DNA from: Pseudorasbora parva
Lineage: Eukaryota; Chordata; Actinopteri; Cypriniformes; Gobionidae
Direction of reading: 5' to 3'
Assembly: GCF_024679245.1 (NCBI RefSeq)
Contig: NC_090173.1
Location: 56,635,211 to 56,699,210, forward strand
DNA: 64,000 nucleotides
Under the pieces are notes generated by a model. That model saw nothing but the letters and a program-made list of their open reading frames with translations. It was not told the origin of the DNA and searched no databases. Shown here piece after piece: positions 28,176 to 38,223 of the stretch. The position numbers and the translations under genes are program-made. Each line of letters begins with the position of its first letter. Position 1 is the first letter of the stretch.

Positions 28176-30270
28176 TTAACTGCCTCAGGCACTTATTTTA
28201 CAGCATCGACGAGAACCAAAATCAAACAATGTGCATTACAGTGCACATAAAATGCAAATTTTGCACTGTTTTTAATCCGTGTAGAAACACCAGAATGCTT
28301 ACCGCTCATGATGGATGCACTGTCATAGCCTTGCCCCACAAGATTATTTTCTGTAGTCCAGGCCATGTTTTTCAAGGCAATCTATAATCATTTTTGTGAG
28401 GCCTGCTGCATCTAAGCTTTCGGCTGACTGAAAGTGTACAAAACTGGGACGTGGTGGTTGTAGTAATACCTCACAAATAAAGAGATCTTTTCTTTTTTCT
28501 TTAAATCTTTGGTTTCATCTACAATTACACAAAAAAAAATCACTTTCTTTTACTTTGTACCATCTCAGCTAAGACCTCAAGAACTTTGTTCTGGATTTGG
28601 TGGCTTGCGTACTTAGCATTGCCACATGAATTCATCCTTTTCTTAATACTCATGTTTTGCTATTTCTTCCAAGATTGTCAAAAATTGCCCTTGTTGTCCG
28701 AGTCATAAGACTCCCGATAACCTCTCTGTGCTATATTTTGAGTAGCAGTCAATAGTAGCACATCTCCAATTGTTTTAATGTAAGTACGATTTTCCTCTAC
28801 TTTCTTTTTCCGGCCCTCATTTATGAGATCTAGCATTGATGAGTTGCTGTCAATAGCTGTTTTATGCTGATTCCAAGCATACATAGCATTGATCTGCCTT
28901 TGAATGGAGCTTAAACCCAGAATATTAAAAACAGTTTTTTCCAGTTAAAAATCCTGCCTGGGATGTGAAGGCAGATTCAAGTGTATTGGGCAGAGAAAAA
29001 TGCCTACAGGCAAAACCATAAGCTGACTTACTGAATATTCAAGCCATGAATTGTCCTTACCAGGAGCTGTTAAAAGCCCTTTTCCTAGCACCATTCTGAG
29101 TTCTGGGAAATGTTTTCAAACATGACTGTACAGGATACTCTTCTCTGGATCTAGTGATATCTGAAATGCAAAACAAATAGTATTATAATATAATGCTAAA
29201 TAATGTCATATCTCTATGGAAATGTATAAGTAATTCACGAGATTAGATATTAACAGCTTTTAACTAAATGGTGTAGTTTCATTTATAGGTCTGGCCTACC
29301 ACTGGGTCCTTTTGGATCAGCAAATCTGGTGCTTGATTCAGTTGGGAGGGGCTCAATTACATCTCCGGCCTTGATACATCTGTTTATAACACAAGAACCA
29401 GTAGTATGTATTTACAATGTAAATGCCACAACCATCAACAATAAGAACACACATGAACAAATATTTTAAACTTGCTTTTGCAGAACAAGAAACAAGATAT
29501 TTTGAATCATGTTGATAACCAAACAGTTTTGGTTCCCATCAACTTCCATAGTATATTAAAAACTCAAAACTATTTGGCCAACATCCATCAAAATATATTT
29601 GTTTGCGTTCTGCCGAGGCAAAAGGTTAAACAGGTTTGGAATGACATGGAGGTGAGTAAATTATGACTTTTTTGGGGTGAACTATCCTTTTAATCTGACA
29701 AAATCATAACTTAAATTGATGTGACTGACTGCATCTGGTAGATACTCTGATCTGTTGGTGGTCCTGAAGTGTGACCACACTGACTATGACTAGCCTCAGC
29801 TAGGGAGCTGCTCTGGGGTCCAGTGGTCATGCAAGGGCTAGGGTCGGTTTGCACCTGATCTGCCTGTTTGTGCTTCTTTAAAAAAAAAAAAAACTCTGAT
29901 ATCTCTCCCTTTCTTTTCATAATTGATTCTGTACAAAAATATGACAGCCTATGGTTAGTCTATCTAATCATACAAATACCAACATATTTATCTTATCCTC
30001 ACTTTCATAACTATACATTAAACTCAACTGCCAGTCTCAAGTTAACAGTTTGATCATTGCTTGCCCCACTCTGAACTGAAGTAACTGAGCTAGCTAATCA
30101 ATTACAAACTGGGTCATTCCTAGCCTAGAAATTTAGACGGACCCTAGCGTCAGCAAATCTAATCTGCTGCGAGTGTCGTCTAGCAACTCTCAATTCACTT
30201 CTGAGCTGTAAATGCCAAACTCTGGTCGGGCCAATCACATCGTGTATAGAGTCAGTGGGCGGGGCCATAA

Positions 30271-30633
30271 TTGCGACGGCCGAGTTGCGTTTGCATGCTT
30301 CGAATAAACACAGAAACTGGCGAATGGTGGTCTTTTGAATCAGCTTTGACCGCGACTCTGGAAGACTTGGAGTTAAGCTTTATTCTGAGAAAAGAACACA
30401 GAACGGCACTGAAGTCATTCTTAAAAAGGGAAGATGTGTTCGGAGTTTTGCTGACCGGATACAGCGAATGTTTAATCTGTCAACTAGCTCTGTTTCACCT
30501 TCATTGCTCTGGTCACCATCCAGTGAATAATAGTTTCTGTTCCTCTCAATTTCGATTTCGTTTAAACTCCTACGGTGGCCGATTTAGTCATGGCTTCCAG
30601 TTCGACCTCTTCGGTGAGTGTTGCTTCAAATGA
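30271..30633 (+). pseudogene. RecQ-like helicase fragment with decayed Walker A
   Basis: The frame contains HRTALKSFLKREDVFGVLLT followed by GYSECLICQLA. In RecQ-family DEAD/DEAH helicases the corresponding segment is a Q-motif followed by a Walker A of the form GVLPTGYGKS. Here proline, glycine, lysine and serine of that loop are changed (L, S, E, C), so ATP binding is lost. Only about 60 residues resemble helicase; the rest of the ORF is background. Such fragments in fish probably come from a helicase gene carried by mobile elements, not from host RECQ genes; that is inference. Confidence 0.55.
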
Positions 30634-30748
30634 TGAGGTTACTTTTGAAAACTATTATAATTTGCAGTTATTTAATTTGCCAAATGATCTATGATCAAAT
30701 TAATCTATGTAAAATAGATTAATCTATGTAAATCTATGTAAAATCTAC

Positions 30749-30940
30749 GTTCCCTTTCGAAAGGGAACTCGCGCTGCGTCAGCTGACGCTACGGGGAACG
30801 CCTTCAGCGTGACAGGTGTCTGAAATCGCTATCAAATCACAATCCTACTGACCGTCGGCAGCTGGTGATGTCATCACCGTGCGACCAGGAAGTATAATAA
30901 GGCACCGTGCCAACATGACAACATCCTTTCGTCTTCAGGG
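30749..30940 (+). repeat. DIRS 2 left inverted terminal repeat
   Basis: Begins GTTCCCTTTCGAAAGGGAAC and includes GCGTCAGCTGACGC, a long conserved middle, and AAGTATAATAAGGCACCG, a promoter-like TATAA box before the gag ATG. Inverse partner at 36120-36330. Confidence 0.85.
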
Positions 30941-30971
30941 ACTGTTTTGTCTGGTTCGTTGGAAAGTCAGA

Positions 30972-32453
30972 ATGAAGTGCACACGCAAAGTGAAGGGAGC
31001 GTACAGGAAGTGCGCTGATCCGTGTCCCAGGTTTCTTACGCCTGAGGACACACACACCCTTTGTGTGCTCTGCCTGGGGGAAGAGCACGCGCGGGAGGTT
31101 CTCGAGGGGGCCTCCTGCGCGAACTGCGAGCGTTTTCCGTTGAGGACGCTCCGCTCTCGCCTGGCCTTCTTCTCGAGGGAAGAAGAGCCAGCATCTGGGA
31201 GCGGTCCCGCTCAAGCTGAGGCTGAGCGGCACCGTCTGTCCTGGGGCTCCCAGATGGACCTGGCTCATCGTCTGGAGAGTACAGTTCTCGCGGATGATCA
31301 GCCAGGTCGCGAGAGCAGGCTGACGGAGGAGGAGTCGGATGGAGACTCCTCCTCGTCGTCAGCCCATGCTCTTCCGGTCGATCAGAGGATGGCTGTGGAT
31401 GAGGGGGAAAATGAAGCTGAGGCTGAATCCTCCCAGCCATCCTGCCCCGTGTATGGGGAGCTGTACGATGTGATGGGGCGCGCGGCGCTGAGACTTCAGC
31501 TGCCGTGGCAGAGAGCCAGGGGAGAGGCCGCCCGCCCTGACAGATTGGGCGATCGGTTTCTCCCCGACCATAGCCGCCCAGCTCCCGGGAGCCTTCCATT
31601 CCTCCCCGACCTTCACGAGCAGGTCGTGGGGGCATGGAAGAAACCCTACTCGGCGCGAGTCCATCGGCATCAGCGGTTTAACTTCGCTGATGTCGAGGGA
31701 TTGGCCGAGGCAGGGTATGTGTCGATGCCGCCCATCGATGAGACGTTCGCGAACTATCTCGCGTCCGGGCGGCCATCGACACTAAGAGCTCCAGCCCTGC
31801 CGTCTAAACCATTAAAGACGACCTCGCGTCTTAACGGCAGGGCATACACGTCGGCGGGTCAGGCGGCGGCGGCCTTGCACACAATGGCAGTGTTGCAGGC
31901 CTATCAGGCCGATCTGCTGAGGGACCTCGATCAGGGGGAGGGCCTACCCCCTGATGCGATGGCTGAGTTGCGCCGCACCACGGATCTCTCTCTCCGGGCG
32001 GCCAAACACACAGCAGTCGCCATCGGACGGTCGATGGCGGCTATGGTCGCCACGGAGAGGCATCTGTGGCTGAACCTGGCGGACATCGGGGGGAAAGAAA
32101 AGGCTTTTCTCCTTGATGCCCCGGTCTCGCCCTCTGAGCTTTTCGGCACCTCCGTCGAGGCGGTGGTGGGAAAGTTCAGAGAGGCGAGGGCGCGCTCAGC
32201 GGCATATAGAACGTGTATTCCGCTGAGGTCCGGGGCGGCGCCCAGGCAGGAGGGTGTCCCTGGCCCTTCGAGGTCCGAGGATCATCGATTGGGCCAACGC
32301 AGCAGCGTAGCCTCTCGGGCGCCCCCTCCATGGAGGAGTAGGACGCAGAAGAGGCGGGACACCCGCAACAGGAGGAGGGACATCGGGGAGAAGAGCCGCT
32401 TCCAGCGCCGGAAGCGGGGTGGTGAGTCTCCGCCCCCGAGGGCGCGGAAGTGA
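30972..32453 (+). CDS. DIRS 2 gag-like protein, 493 aa
   Basis: I chose ATG 30972 (MKCTRKVKGAYRKCADPCPR) because it lies downstream of the TATAA box at about 30894 and matches the N-terminus of the DIRS 1 protein. Cysteines in CADPCPRF, CVLCLGEEHA and CANCERFPLR suggest zinc binding. Then come WGSQMDLAHRLE, an acidic/serine segment, GSLPFLPDLHEQVVGAWKKP and an alanine-rich helical region with QAAAALHTMAVLQAYQADLL. The C-terminus is strongly basic (RRDTRNRRRD), fitting nucleic-acid binding. The ORF is intact. As the only protein of the element it may package RNA copied by another DIRS enzyme; that is inference. Confidence 0.75.
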   Translation: MKCTRKVKGAYRKCADPCPRFLTPEDTHTLCVLCLGEEHAREVLEGASCANCERFPLRTLRSRLAFFSREEEPASGSGPAQAEAERHRLSWGSQMDLAHRLESTVLADDQPGRESRLTEEESDGDSSSSSAHALPVDQRMAVDEGENEAEAESSQPSCPVYGELYDVMGRAALRLQLPWQRARGEAARPDRLGDRFLPDHSRPAPGSLPFLPDLHEQVVGAWKKPYSARVHRHQRFNFADVEGLAEAGYVSMPPIDETFANYLASGRPSTLRAPALPSKPLKTTSRLNGRAYTSAGQAAAALHTMAVLQAYQADLLRDLDQGEGLPPDAMAELRRTTDLSLRAAKHTAVAIGRSMAAMVATERHLWLNLADIGGKEKAFLLDAPVSPSELFGTSVEAVVGKFREARARSAAYRTCIPLRSGAAPRQEGVPGPSRSEDHRLGQRSSVASRAPPPWRSRTQKRRDTRNRRRDIGEKSRFQRRKRGGESPPPRARK

Positions 32454-35400
32454 TGTAAATGTGTCCCCTCCTTTGTTTTTCTGTTATGTTCTTTTCTCTC
32501 CCCGGGCGCGCTTCACACCAGGCCGCGCGGGCCGATGATGAGCGGATGTGAGACTCTGACGGCCTGCCAGGCCGGTGTGTGCTCTGCCCGCACACAGTGC
32601 ATCGTCTCTGGGAATAGCGGGATTTCGCGGCCGCCTCCAAAAGCGGCCTTGTTTGAGAATGAAGCGCCCCACCCTCAGGTTAGTGCGCCGAAGCATGCAT
32701 GTTACATGAAGCGATGAGGCACTGAAGACAGCGGGTGAGTCCCCTTTTAGGGCAAACATTCTTCTTTTTAATGCCGTATGTTTGGACTCTATGCTTCCCT
32801 GAGGGATATTTTGTCTACAAAAGATGAAGAAAAGTGTAACAGTGGGCCTGTAGTTCCCCGGTAAAGGTGGCTAGAACGATGTTTTGTATAAACACAGTGT
32901 GTTTATGTTGGCTGTATGTTTGCTAGTGTAGCAACAGTAGTTTATAAGGCTGTTTCTCTTCTGGATATGATGTAATATGAGCAGTTGAGGCCACCGCACA
33001 TGCCGCGGGCATGTAGCGGCGATATAAACTGACGTATGTTCTCCTGGCGAACGTTTTTAGCTGTAGCCACCTCTGGGTAGCGTTGGCACCTCTGCTAGTG
33101 AAATATCTAGATGAATTTGTGAGGTTAGGCTAGCGCATGAACTACAGTAAGGTCTGTCCCAGCCCTGTTTAGGGCCGTTGTGTGTGGGATTATCAGACCG
33201 ATGCTAGTGCATCAAGTTGGCCTAGGCTGTTAATGGGATGACGGTGGCGTCTCGCGGTGGCATATCGCCCTGGCAGTTGCCCCGGGCTCCTGTCGGTAGT
33301 CCCGCAGGAGCTTTATATCCCTACCCGGCCTCCCCGCAGTAGGGTCGTCCGGCCAATGCCCACCCCCCTTCTGCATTTGGGGGTTATTATTAATGCATAA
33401 AGGTGTGTAGCAGAATGAATCGCGACTCAGCCAGTGGTCGTGGGGACGGGGTAGGCGTCTCTTCGCGGTGCGCAGTTAGACTGGTTTTGCTAGCCCCGCC
33501 CCCCAGAGCTAGTGCGGCCGCCACTTCTGGGCGGCCCCCCGGCTTGGTTCAGGAAATGGCCGGTTATGTGTGTGTGTGTTCAATATCTTTCACTTTTTGC
33601 TCTGTGTCTTCTGCTTCACCTTTTAGGCTCGGGTCGAGCTGTACTTCGCAACCATCTGAAAGCATCGGTTGGTAGGATGCTCCCCTGGAGTCGAAACACT
33701 GTCACGGCTGATGCCCTTGCGCGGACGGCGGACCGCTGGACGACCAGACGGCCGCCCTGGAGGCAGGTGGCGTAAGTTGTACTCCCCTCGCTTTAGAGGG
33801 TTCAAGGCGCTTTATGCTGAGTGCACTGCTGTGGGCATTGTGTTTTAGGTCCACGCTGGTAGGCGCTGCCTGAGAGACTGCGCCGTCGCAGAAGGCTGCT
33901 ATGGGCCGCTGGGGCGGACCGACTATAGAAGGCTGGCTGGCGGGAGACGCCAGCCGAGGCAGTCCGGGCAGTTAACTCTGGGTCAGGTGGTAGGCCTCAG
34001 TAGGCCTCCCTGCGGGTGAGTTCCGACGTCGTGGCCCATGTGAGCGGGGAGGGTTCTCCCCAACGATGTTGGTTGCAGTAGAAACCTCGTCAAAAGTAGG
34101 CCCCTAACGGCCTCCCTGGGGATGAGTCCCCAGGTAGTGACTGGATACCCAGTCCGCATCAGCCAGCAGACAGCCACTGTCAGCCCGACTTTAAGGGCTC
34201 GCTGAGTTTCAGCACGCCTCACATGGCGTCCCCTGAGGGGGTGACCTAGGGTTCCGACCATTGGTTGACAGGATCTAGGCCGCTTGAGGCCGCCTGTAGG
34301 GTGAGCCCCGGTTCCCAGGTCTTGCAACAGTGTGCGCGGGTGCTAGCCAGGCGGCTAGCATAGTCTGCTATCAGGGACGGGCCGCTTCAGGCCGTCCTAT
34401 GATCGTTTCCCGGCCCTGCGGGGTTTCCGGTGGGATTTGCCATCGGATAAGCACCGTATGTCACCAATCTAATAGGGAACTGCCATTCGGCAATAGGCCT
34501 CTCCGGGCCGCCCTAAAAAGACCGGACTGTACGTAGGCATCAAACAGGCCTCCCTGGAGGCGAGCCCCGGGAACACAACAGCTCCCAACAGTTTGCACGT
34601 TGGCTGACAGCAAGTAGGCCGCTCTAGGCCGCCTGAGGGTGAGCCCCCGAGCTGGGACGCTCGGTAGGCCAGTGTATTATGCTGTCAGGCCTCTTTTGGC
34701 CTTTTTGGGAGGGATTCCCGGACCAGGTCTCGGTGACAAGCTAGCTATTAGCATGGGTGGCTTCTGGCGCTATAGCCTCATGAGCCCCCTGAGGAACCAG
34801 TAAAGCCACCTGCCTGCAGGCCGCCTGAGGGTGAGCCCCGAGCTGGGACGCTCGTTAGGCCAGTGTATTATGCTGTCAGGCCTCTTTGGGCCTTTTTGGG
34901 AGAGGATTCCCGGACCAAGGTCTCGGTGACACGCTAGCCATTAGCGTGGGTGGCTTCTGGCGTTATAGCCTCATGAGCCCCCTGAGGAACCAGTAAAGCC
35001 ACCTTCCTGCGGCTTTTAACAGCAAACAGCTAACACTAACGGTGCTGGGTGGAGGCGCCTCATGGCCTCCCTGGAGGGGAAACGGTTCCTTGGAACAGGA
35101 ACGTATAACTGGCTTTGGGCTGACAGCTAGCGGCTACCCGCCGGTGGGTCCCGGCCTGCGCCGGTATAACTCAAGGGCGGGCTTATGCCCTAGCACAACG
35201 AGACTCCGTTTCTGCTGCGCAGTCCCTTCAGGACAGGGACTGGCTAGCCTACAGCATGGGTTACCTACCAAGCTGGCTTAAGAGCTCCCCTCATTGAGGG
35301 TCGTCTGCGAGCTTACGGCCGCTTGAGTCTGATCAGACGGGCAGGCCCCCCTCTGGGCCTCCCGGGTAGATCAGTCCATAGGCCTTTTTTAGGCCTCCTG

Positions 35401-35985
35401 AGCACCCCTGTAATAAATGTGCTCAGTAGATCCTAGGATCGAGCAGAAGAAACTCCCCTCGATGGCAAGGGTAAGAAGCACTAAGCTGAGTACTGCTCTC
35501 CAGGATTCCCGTCTCCGAGTTCCGGTCTGAGGAGGACACTGCCACTTTGCAGTCCCTCAGTCTGGATGCTCATAAGTAGAGCGATGTCCGGAGGCTCTGT
35601 TTTGACAGACAGGGTTGGCCAAGCTGGGGTGTCCCACAGAAGTGATGCCAGGTGAGGCCTCCCTGGTGGCATTCGGTGAAGGGTTTTCTCGAATTAGTGA
35701 CGGCTGGTGGCGCCCTCGGGTCCCCTAGCCACATTCCCTTAAGGGACTCCTTCCTTCGAAAGTAGTAGGTCCCAGGCCCTCGAGCAAGCCGAGAGTAGGA
35801 AACCTCAGTTAAAACTTGTTTAGGTTCTCTCTTAGGCATATAGCTTGGGCTATGACCGTAGGGAATGATGTCACTGGCAGCCTGTGTGGCTAGAGGGGGA
35901 GTGGTTCAGACTTTCCGCGAACACTCGTCCAGGCAGTTCTCACTGCCAGTAAGGGGCGTGCACTCCCCTCAGCATGGCGGCGTGG
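32454..35985. other. GC-rich non-coding interior of DIRS 2
   Basis: 3.5 kb with no long ORF and no RT or recombinase motif in any frame I examined. From about 33990 to 35410 a degenerate word of the type AGGCCKCCYTGAGGGTGAGC recurs at irregular spacing (for example 34011, 34110, 34284, 34550, 34631, 34821, 35059 and 35390). Part of it is a clear tandem duplication (34627-35011). It may be an expanded satellite that replaced pol, or captured host sequence. Confidence 0.6.
34627..35011 (+). repeat. 192-bp tandem duplication in DIRS 2
   Basis: Two copies start GGCCGCCTGAGGGTGAGCCC at 34627 and 34819. Each continues through GAGCTGGGACGCTCG, TTATGCTGTCAGGCCTC, ATTCCCGGACCA, CTCATGAGCCCCCTGAGGAA and CCAGTAAAGCCACC. 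They differ by a few single-base changes and indels, so the duplication is fairly young. Confidence 0.85.
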
Positions 35986-35989
35986 GTAT

Positions 35990-36110
35990 ATCGTTCCCCG
36001 TAGCGTCAGCTGACGCAGCGCGAGTTCCCTTTCGAAAGGGAACGTCCCCGGTTACGTATGTAACCTTAGTTCCCTGAGAACAGGGAACGAGACGCTGCGT
36101 CACATGGCCA
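35990..36110. repeat. DIRS 2 internal complementary region
   Basis: Contains the inverse of the left end (CGTAGCGTCAGCTGACGC, then TTCCCTTTCGAAAGGGAACG) joined to the inverse of the right unique end (TCCCCGGTTACGTATGTAAC). The layout is the same as in DIRS 1 and DIRS 3. Confidence 0.85.
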
Positions 36111-36119
36111 TGCTTCAAG

Positions 36120-36355
36120 GTGTGCCTGCCCACAGTCCCTTCAGACGAAGCGGATGTTGTCATGTTGGCACGGTGCCTTTTTATACTTCCTGGTCGCACG
36201 GTGATGACATCACCAGCTGCCGACGGTCAGTAGGATTGTGATTTGATAGCGATTTCAGACACCTGTCACGCTGAAGGCGTTCCCCGTAGCGTCAGCTGAC
36301 GCAGCGTCTCGTTCCCTGTTCTCAGGGAACTAAGGTTACATACGTAACCGGGGAC
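36120..36355 (-). repeat. DIRS 2 right inverted terminal repeat and unique end
   Basis: Inverse of the left repeat up to about 36310, then a unique ~40-base end (CTCAGGGAACTAAGGTTACA, TACGTAACCG) that reappears inside the internal complementary region. The border is GGGAC followed by GTT. Confidence 0.8.
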
Positions 36356-36698
36356 GTTTTCGTTATTTTTTTACCATTTCATTGCTAACAGCAGCTATCA
36401 GATTCCCAGACGAATGCATCTTAGTAAAGTAACTTTTATCAGTGCTATCGTTATTCTGTATATTGTACGACATCACTAGCGTAAGGCAAACAAATTAAAA
36501 TGCAATTAAAATATTAATGTCATGTTATCCGTCATAGAACACGGATTTATGTTATAAGGTAAACAATACTTTTTCATCATTGACGCGAGGAAAACTATCC
36601 TAGACGTCGTTCTAGTGTTATGCTCAGCACACCATGATATAATTAGCCAAGCAACAATAAAACTTCCAATATACACAAATAGGCGGAATTAATATTAC

Positions 36699-37045
36699 CT
36701 GTCGAGAAGAAAGCAGGAAACGTAGGCGTTCTTTTTAAAATCGTTGCTCCTCATGAGCTCTTTCCATCTTGGAAAGGCCACTCCAATATTTACTTTTGTC
36801 TTGTTGATTTGCCCATTGCGTTGCCGTCTTAATGTTCTTTTCCGTTTCCTTGGCGACTCTGATACATATCCCGCAATGTTACTAGGTCCCCGACCCGGGT
36901 CGAATTCGGTAACGTTAATCAATTCCGGGACGTGGTTGCTTTCACACAGAAGGCGACCCGGCAATGTTCCGGGAATATTGCGGGTCCGACGTGCAGTGTG
37001 AAAGGGGCTTAAGAGTGATCCTCCATCATCATATAGCAGCCTCAA
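36699..37045 (-). other. Exon-like ORF with basic segment and NIGVAFPRWKEL motif
   Basis: The minus-strand frame ends PRKRKRTLRRQRNGQINKT, then NIGVAFPRWKELMRSNDF and SCFLLDR, immediately before GACAG|GTAATA, a good splice donor at about 36699. The basic run could be a nuclear or nucleic-acid-binding signal. I have seen the VNIGVAFxRW...LLD pattern at the start of repeat-associated teleost proteins but do not know its function. The upstream part overlaps a CCCGGAATATTGCGGG-type repeat, so the true exon start is uncertain. Confidence 0.4.
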
Positions 37046-37464
37046 GCAATCCTCCTCTTCACATTCGCCATCGAGTGTAAAAACGCGAAAAGCGAAGCTT
37101 GAATTTACAGGTATGTCCCTCTTTGGCTAATGTACTTTCAATATGGAGGGGCAACATGGCGACCGCCATCCGAACCCTCAACACGTATGTATTTTCAATG
37201 GTTTATTATAAAATTACGAGAATACATTATTACTTGAAAGAAGTAAATATACATTAATGAGCACATATTTTTGAAAGAACTAAGTGATTTTAGCTAAGAA
37301 TAAACTAAAAAAGTTACACAGTGTAGCTTTAAATTATATATTTAGGTCTTAACCTTCACTTAAAGAGATGTAATAGATATTAAAAATACTATTGTATCTT
37401 TTTATTGATCTACACATTAAATTGCATCATGTCCTCAGTACAAAGTAATTAAATACCCCCCCCC

Positions 37465-37466
<2 letters not shown>

Positions 37467-37526
<60 letters not shown>
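37467..37526. repeat. (CA)n microsatellite after a poly-C run
   Basis: About 30 CA units preceded by a run of 12 C at 37456-37467. Ordinary dinucleotide microsatellite that borders the palindrome at 37531. Confidence 0.95.
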
Positions 37527-37527
<1 letters not shown>

Positions 37528-37530
37528 GTA

Positions 37531-37635
37531 AAGTAAACAGCCAAAAGAAGAAGAAGTAAATTGTTGTATGTTTATTGTCTTAATTCTTAATAACATTTAA
37601 GTTATATACATACAAAAGCCATTTAGAAGTTTCAA

Positions 37636-37723
<88 letters not shown>

Positions 37724-37828
37724 TTGAAACTTCTAAATGGCTTTTGTATGTATATAACTTAAATGTTATTAAGAATTAAGACAATAAACATACAACAATT
37801 TACTTCTTCTTCTTTTGGCTGTTTACTT
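37531..37828. repeat. Perfect 298-bp palindrome centred on (TA)n
   Basis: The left arm (AAGTAAACAGCCAAAAGAAG onward) is matched exactly in inverse by the right arm ending CTTTTGGCTGTTTACTT. Symmetry is exact at every position I compared, with the axis at 37679/37680 inside about 42 TA units. Exact arms around a TA run suggest a recent fold-back template switch or an assembly artefact rather than an old MITE. Confidence 0.85.
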
Positions 37829-37985
37829 CAGGGGTCCCCACAGCGAATCATCTGCCTCCATCTAGTCCTATCCTCTGTATCCTCTTCTCTCAGACCGACT
37901 ACCTTCATGTCCTCCTTCACTACATCCATAAACCTCCTCTTTGGTCGCTGACATCGCTGGTCTCACTCCTGTCCTGTACACCTTT
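37829..37985 (+). repeat. Fish LINE/repeat 3' fragment
   Basis: Begins CAGGGGTCCCCACAGCGAAT and continues with ATCTGCCTCC and CTTCATGTCCTCCTTCACTA. This wording is common in teleost repeat copies, which I associate loosely with RTE/Rex3-type LINE ends. No coding potential was seen. Family assignment is weak. Confidence 0.4.
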
Positions 37986-37989
37986 CCTT

Positions 37990-38188
37990 TCATTCTTGCT
38001 GCACAGCAAAAACTACAGTGTTAAATTAACTCTCCTGGGAGTATATATGAGACCACACTCAAGAGTGTTAAAGTGTTAAAATAACAGTGTTAAAATAACA
38101 CTGAAGCAGTGTTAACGTTATTAAGATAATTAACTGATTAATTGAGTGATGATTGGCAATTATTGAAAATACCTGATGTTAACAAGCA
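37990..38188. mobile_element. Left half of a MITE split by LINE insertions
   Basis: Contains ACAGTGTTAAATTAACTC and CAGTGTTAAAATAACACTG, then AGATAATTAACTGATTAATT and ATACCTGATGTTAACAAGCA. The same word order occurs in the fold-back at 59060-59140 and inversely at 62500-62650. The remainder of this MITE resumes at 45475 after two nested LINEs. Confidence 0.65.
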
Positions 38189-38223
38189 CATCAGACAGGC
38201 GGGTCGAGGACCCGAGGGAGGAG

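Larger units (their letters stand above)
25790..29920 (-). pseudogene. hAT transposase pseudogene, TTF finger plus dimerisation domain
   Basis: The first block starts MKRKGEISEFFFFLKK, a nuclear-targeting start seen in this family, and continues into AGDVIEPLPTE. The next block reads EEYPVQSCLKTFPRTQNG and CRHFSLPNTLESAFTS, which is the TTF-type zinc finger. ENRTYIKTIGDVLLLTATQN and GQGYDSASIMSGKHSGV (28190-28375) follow, the latter holding a catalytic aspartate and a later HCNAHCL motif. The last block has KLLSFKTHLRTTMADDRLSH (about 25930-25960), the hAT C-terminal dimerisation segment. Many stops and frameshifts occur. Host ZMYM1-like genes derive from such transposases, but the decay here argues against domestication. 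Confidence 0.7.
25790..29925 (-). mobile_element. hAT transposon with TTF-type finger (ZMYM1-like), interrupted
   Basis: Minus-strand exon-like blocks at 29711-29920, 29290-29385, 28180-29165 and 25790-26730 carry consecutive parts of a TTF-finger hAT transposase. A TTAA-flanked element (26735-28175) separates the catalytic part from the dimerisation part. Terminal inverted repeats were not identified, so the boundaries are those of the coding blocks. Confidence 0.7.
30749..36355 (+). mobile_element. DIRS-type retrotransposon 2: gag retained, pol absent
   Basis: Inverted termini (30749-30940 and 36120-36330) share the GCGTCAGCTGACGC palindrome and a TATA-like box. An internal complementary region at 35990-36110 fuses the inverse of both ends. 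GTT abuts the right border at 36356-36358, as expected for DIRS. The only coding region is the gag-like ORF. From 32454 to 35985, where RT, RNase H and recombinase should be, there is GC-rich non-coding sequence. It must depend on another DIRS for replication. Confidence 0.85.
30125..37090. mobile_element. Composite transposon-like unit with RecQ-like fragment, split by DIRS 2
   Basis: The left part (30125-30748) starts CTAGAAATTTAGACGGACCC and has a plus-strand helicase-like ORF. The right part (36356-37090) has a minus-strand exon with a splice donor. Between them is DIRS 2, inserted at a GTT. The two halves look like the two convergent genes of one element, but no target duplication or matching terminal repeats could be confirmed. 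Boundaries are approximate. Confidence 0.45.

Noticed and set aside
31036..31670. Minus-strand ORFs of 100-199 aa
   Set aside because: They are antisense shadows of the DIRS 2 gag-like gene in GC-rich sequence.
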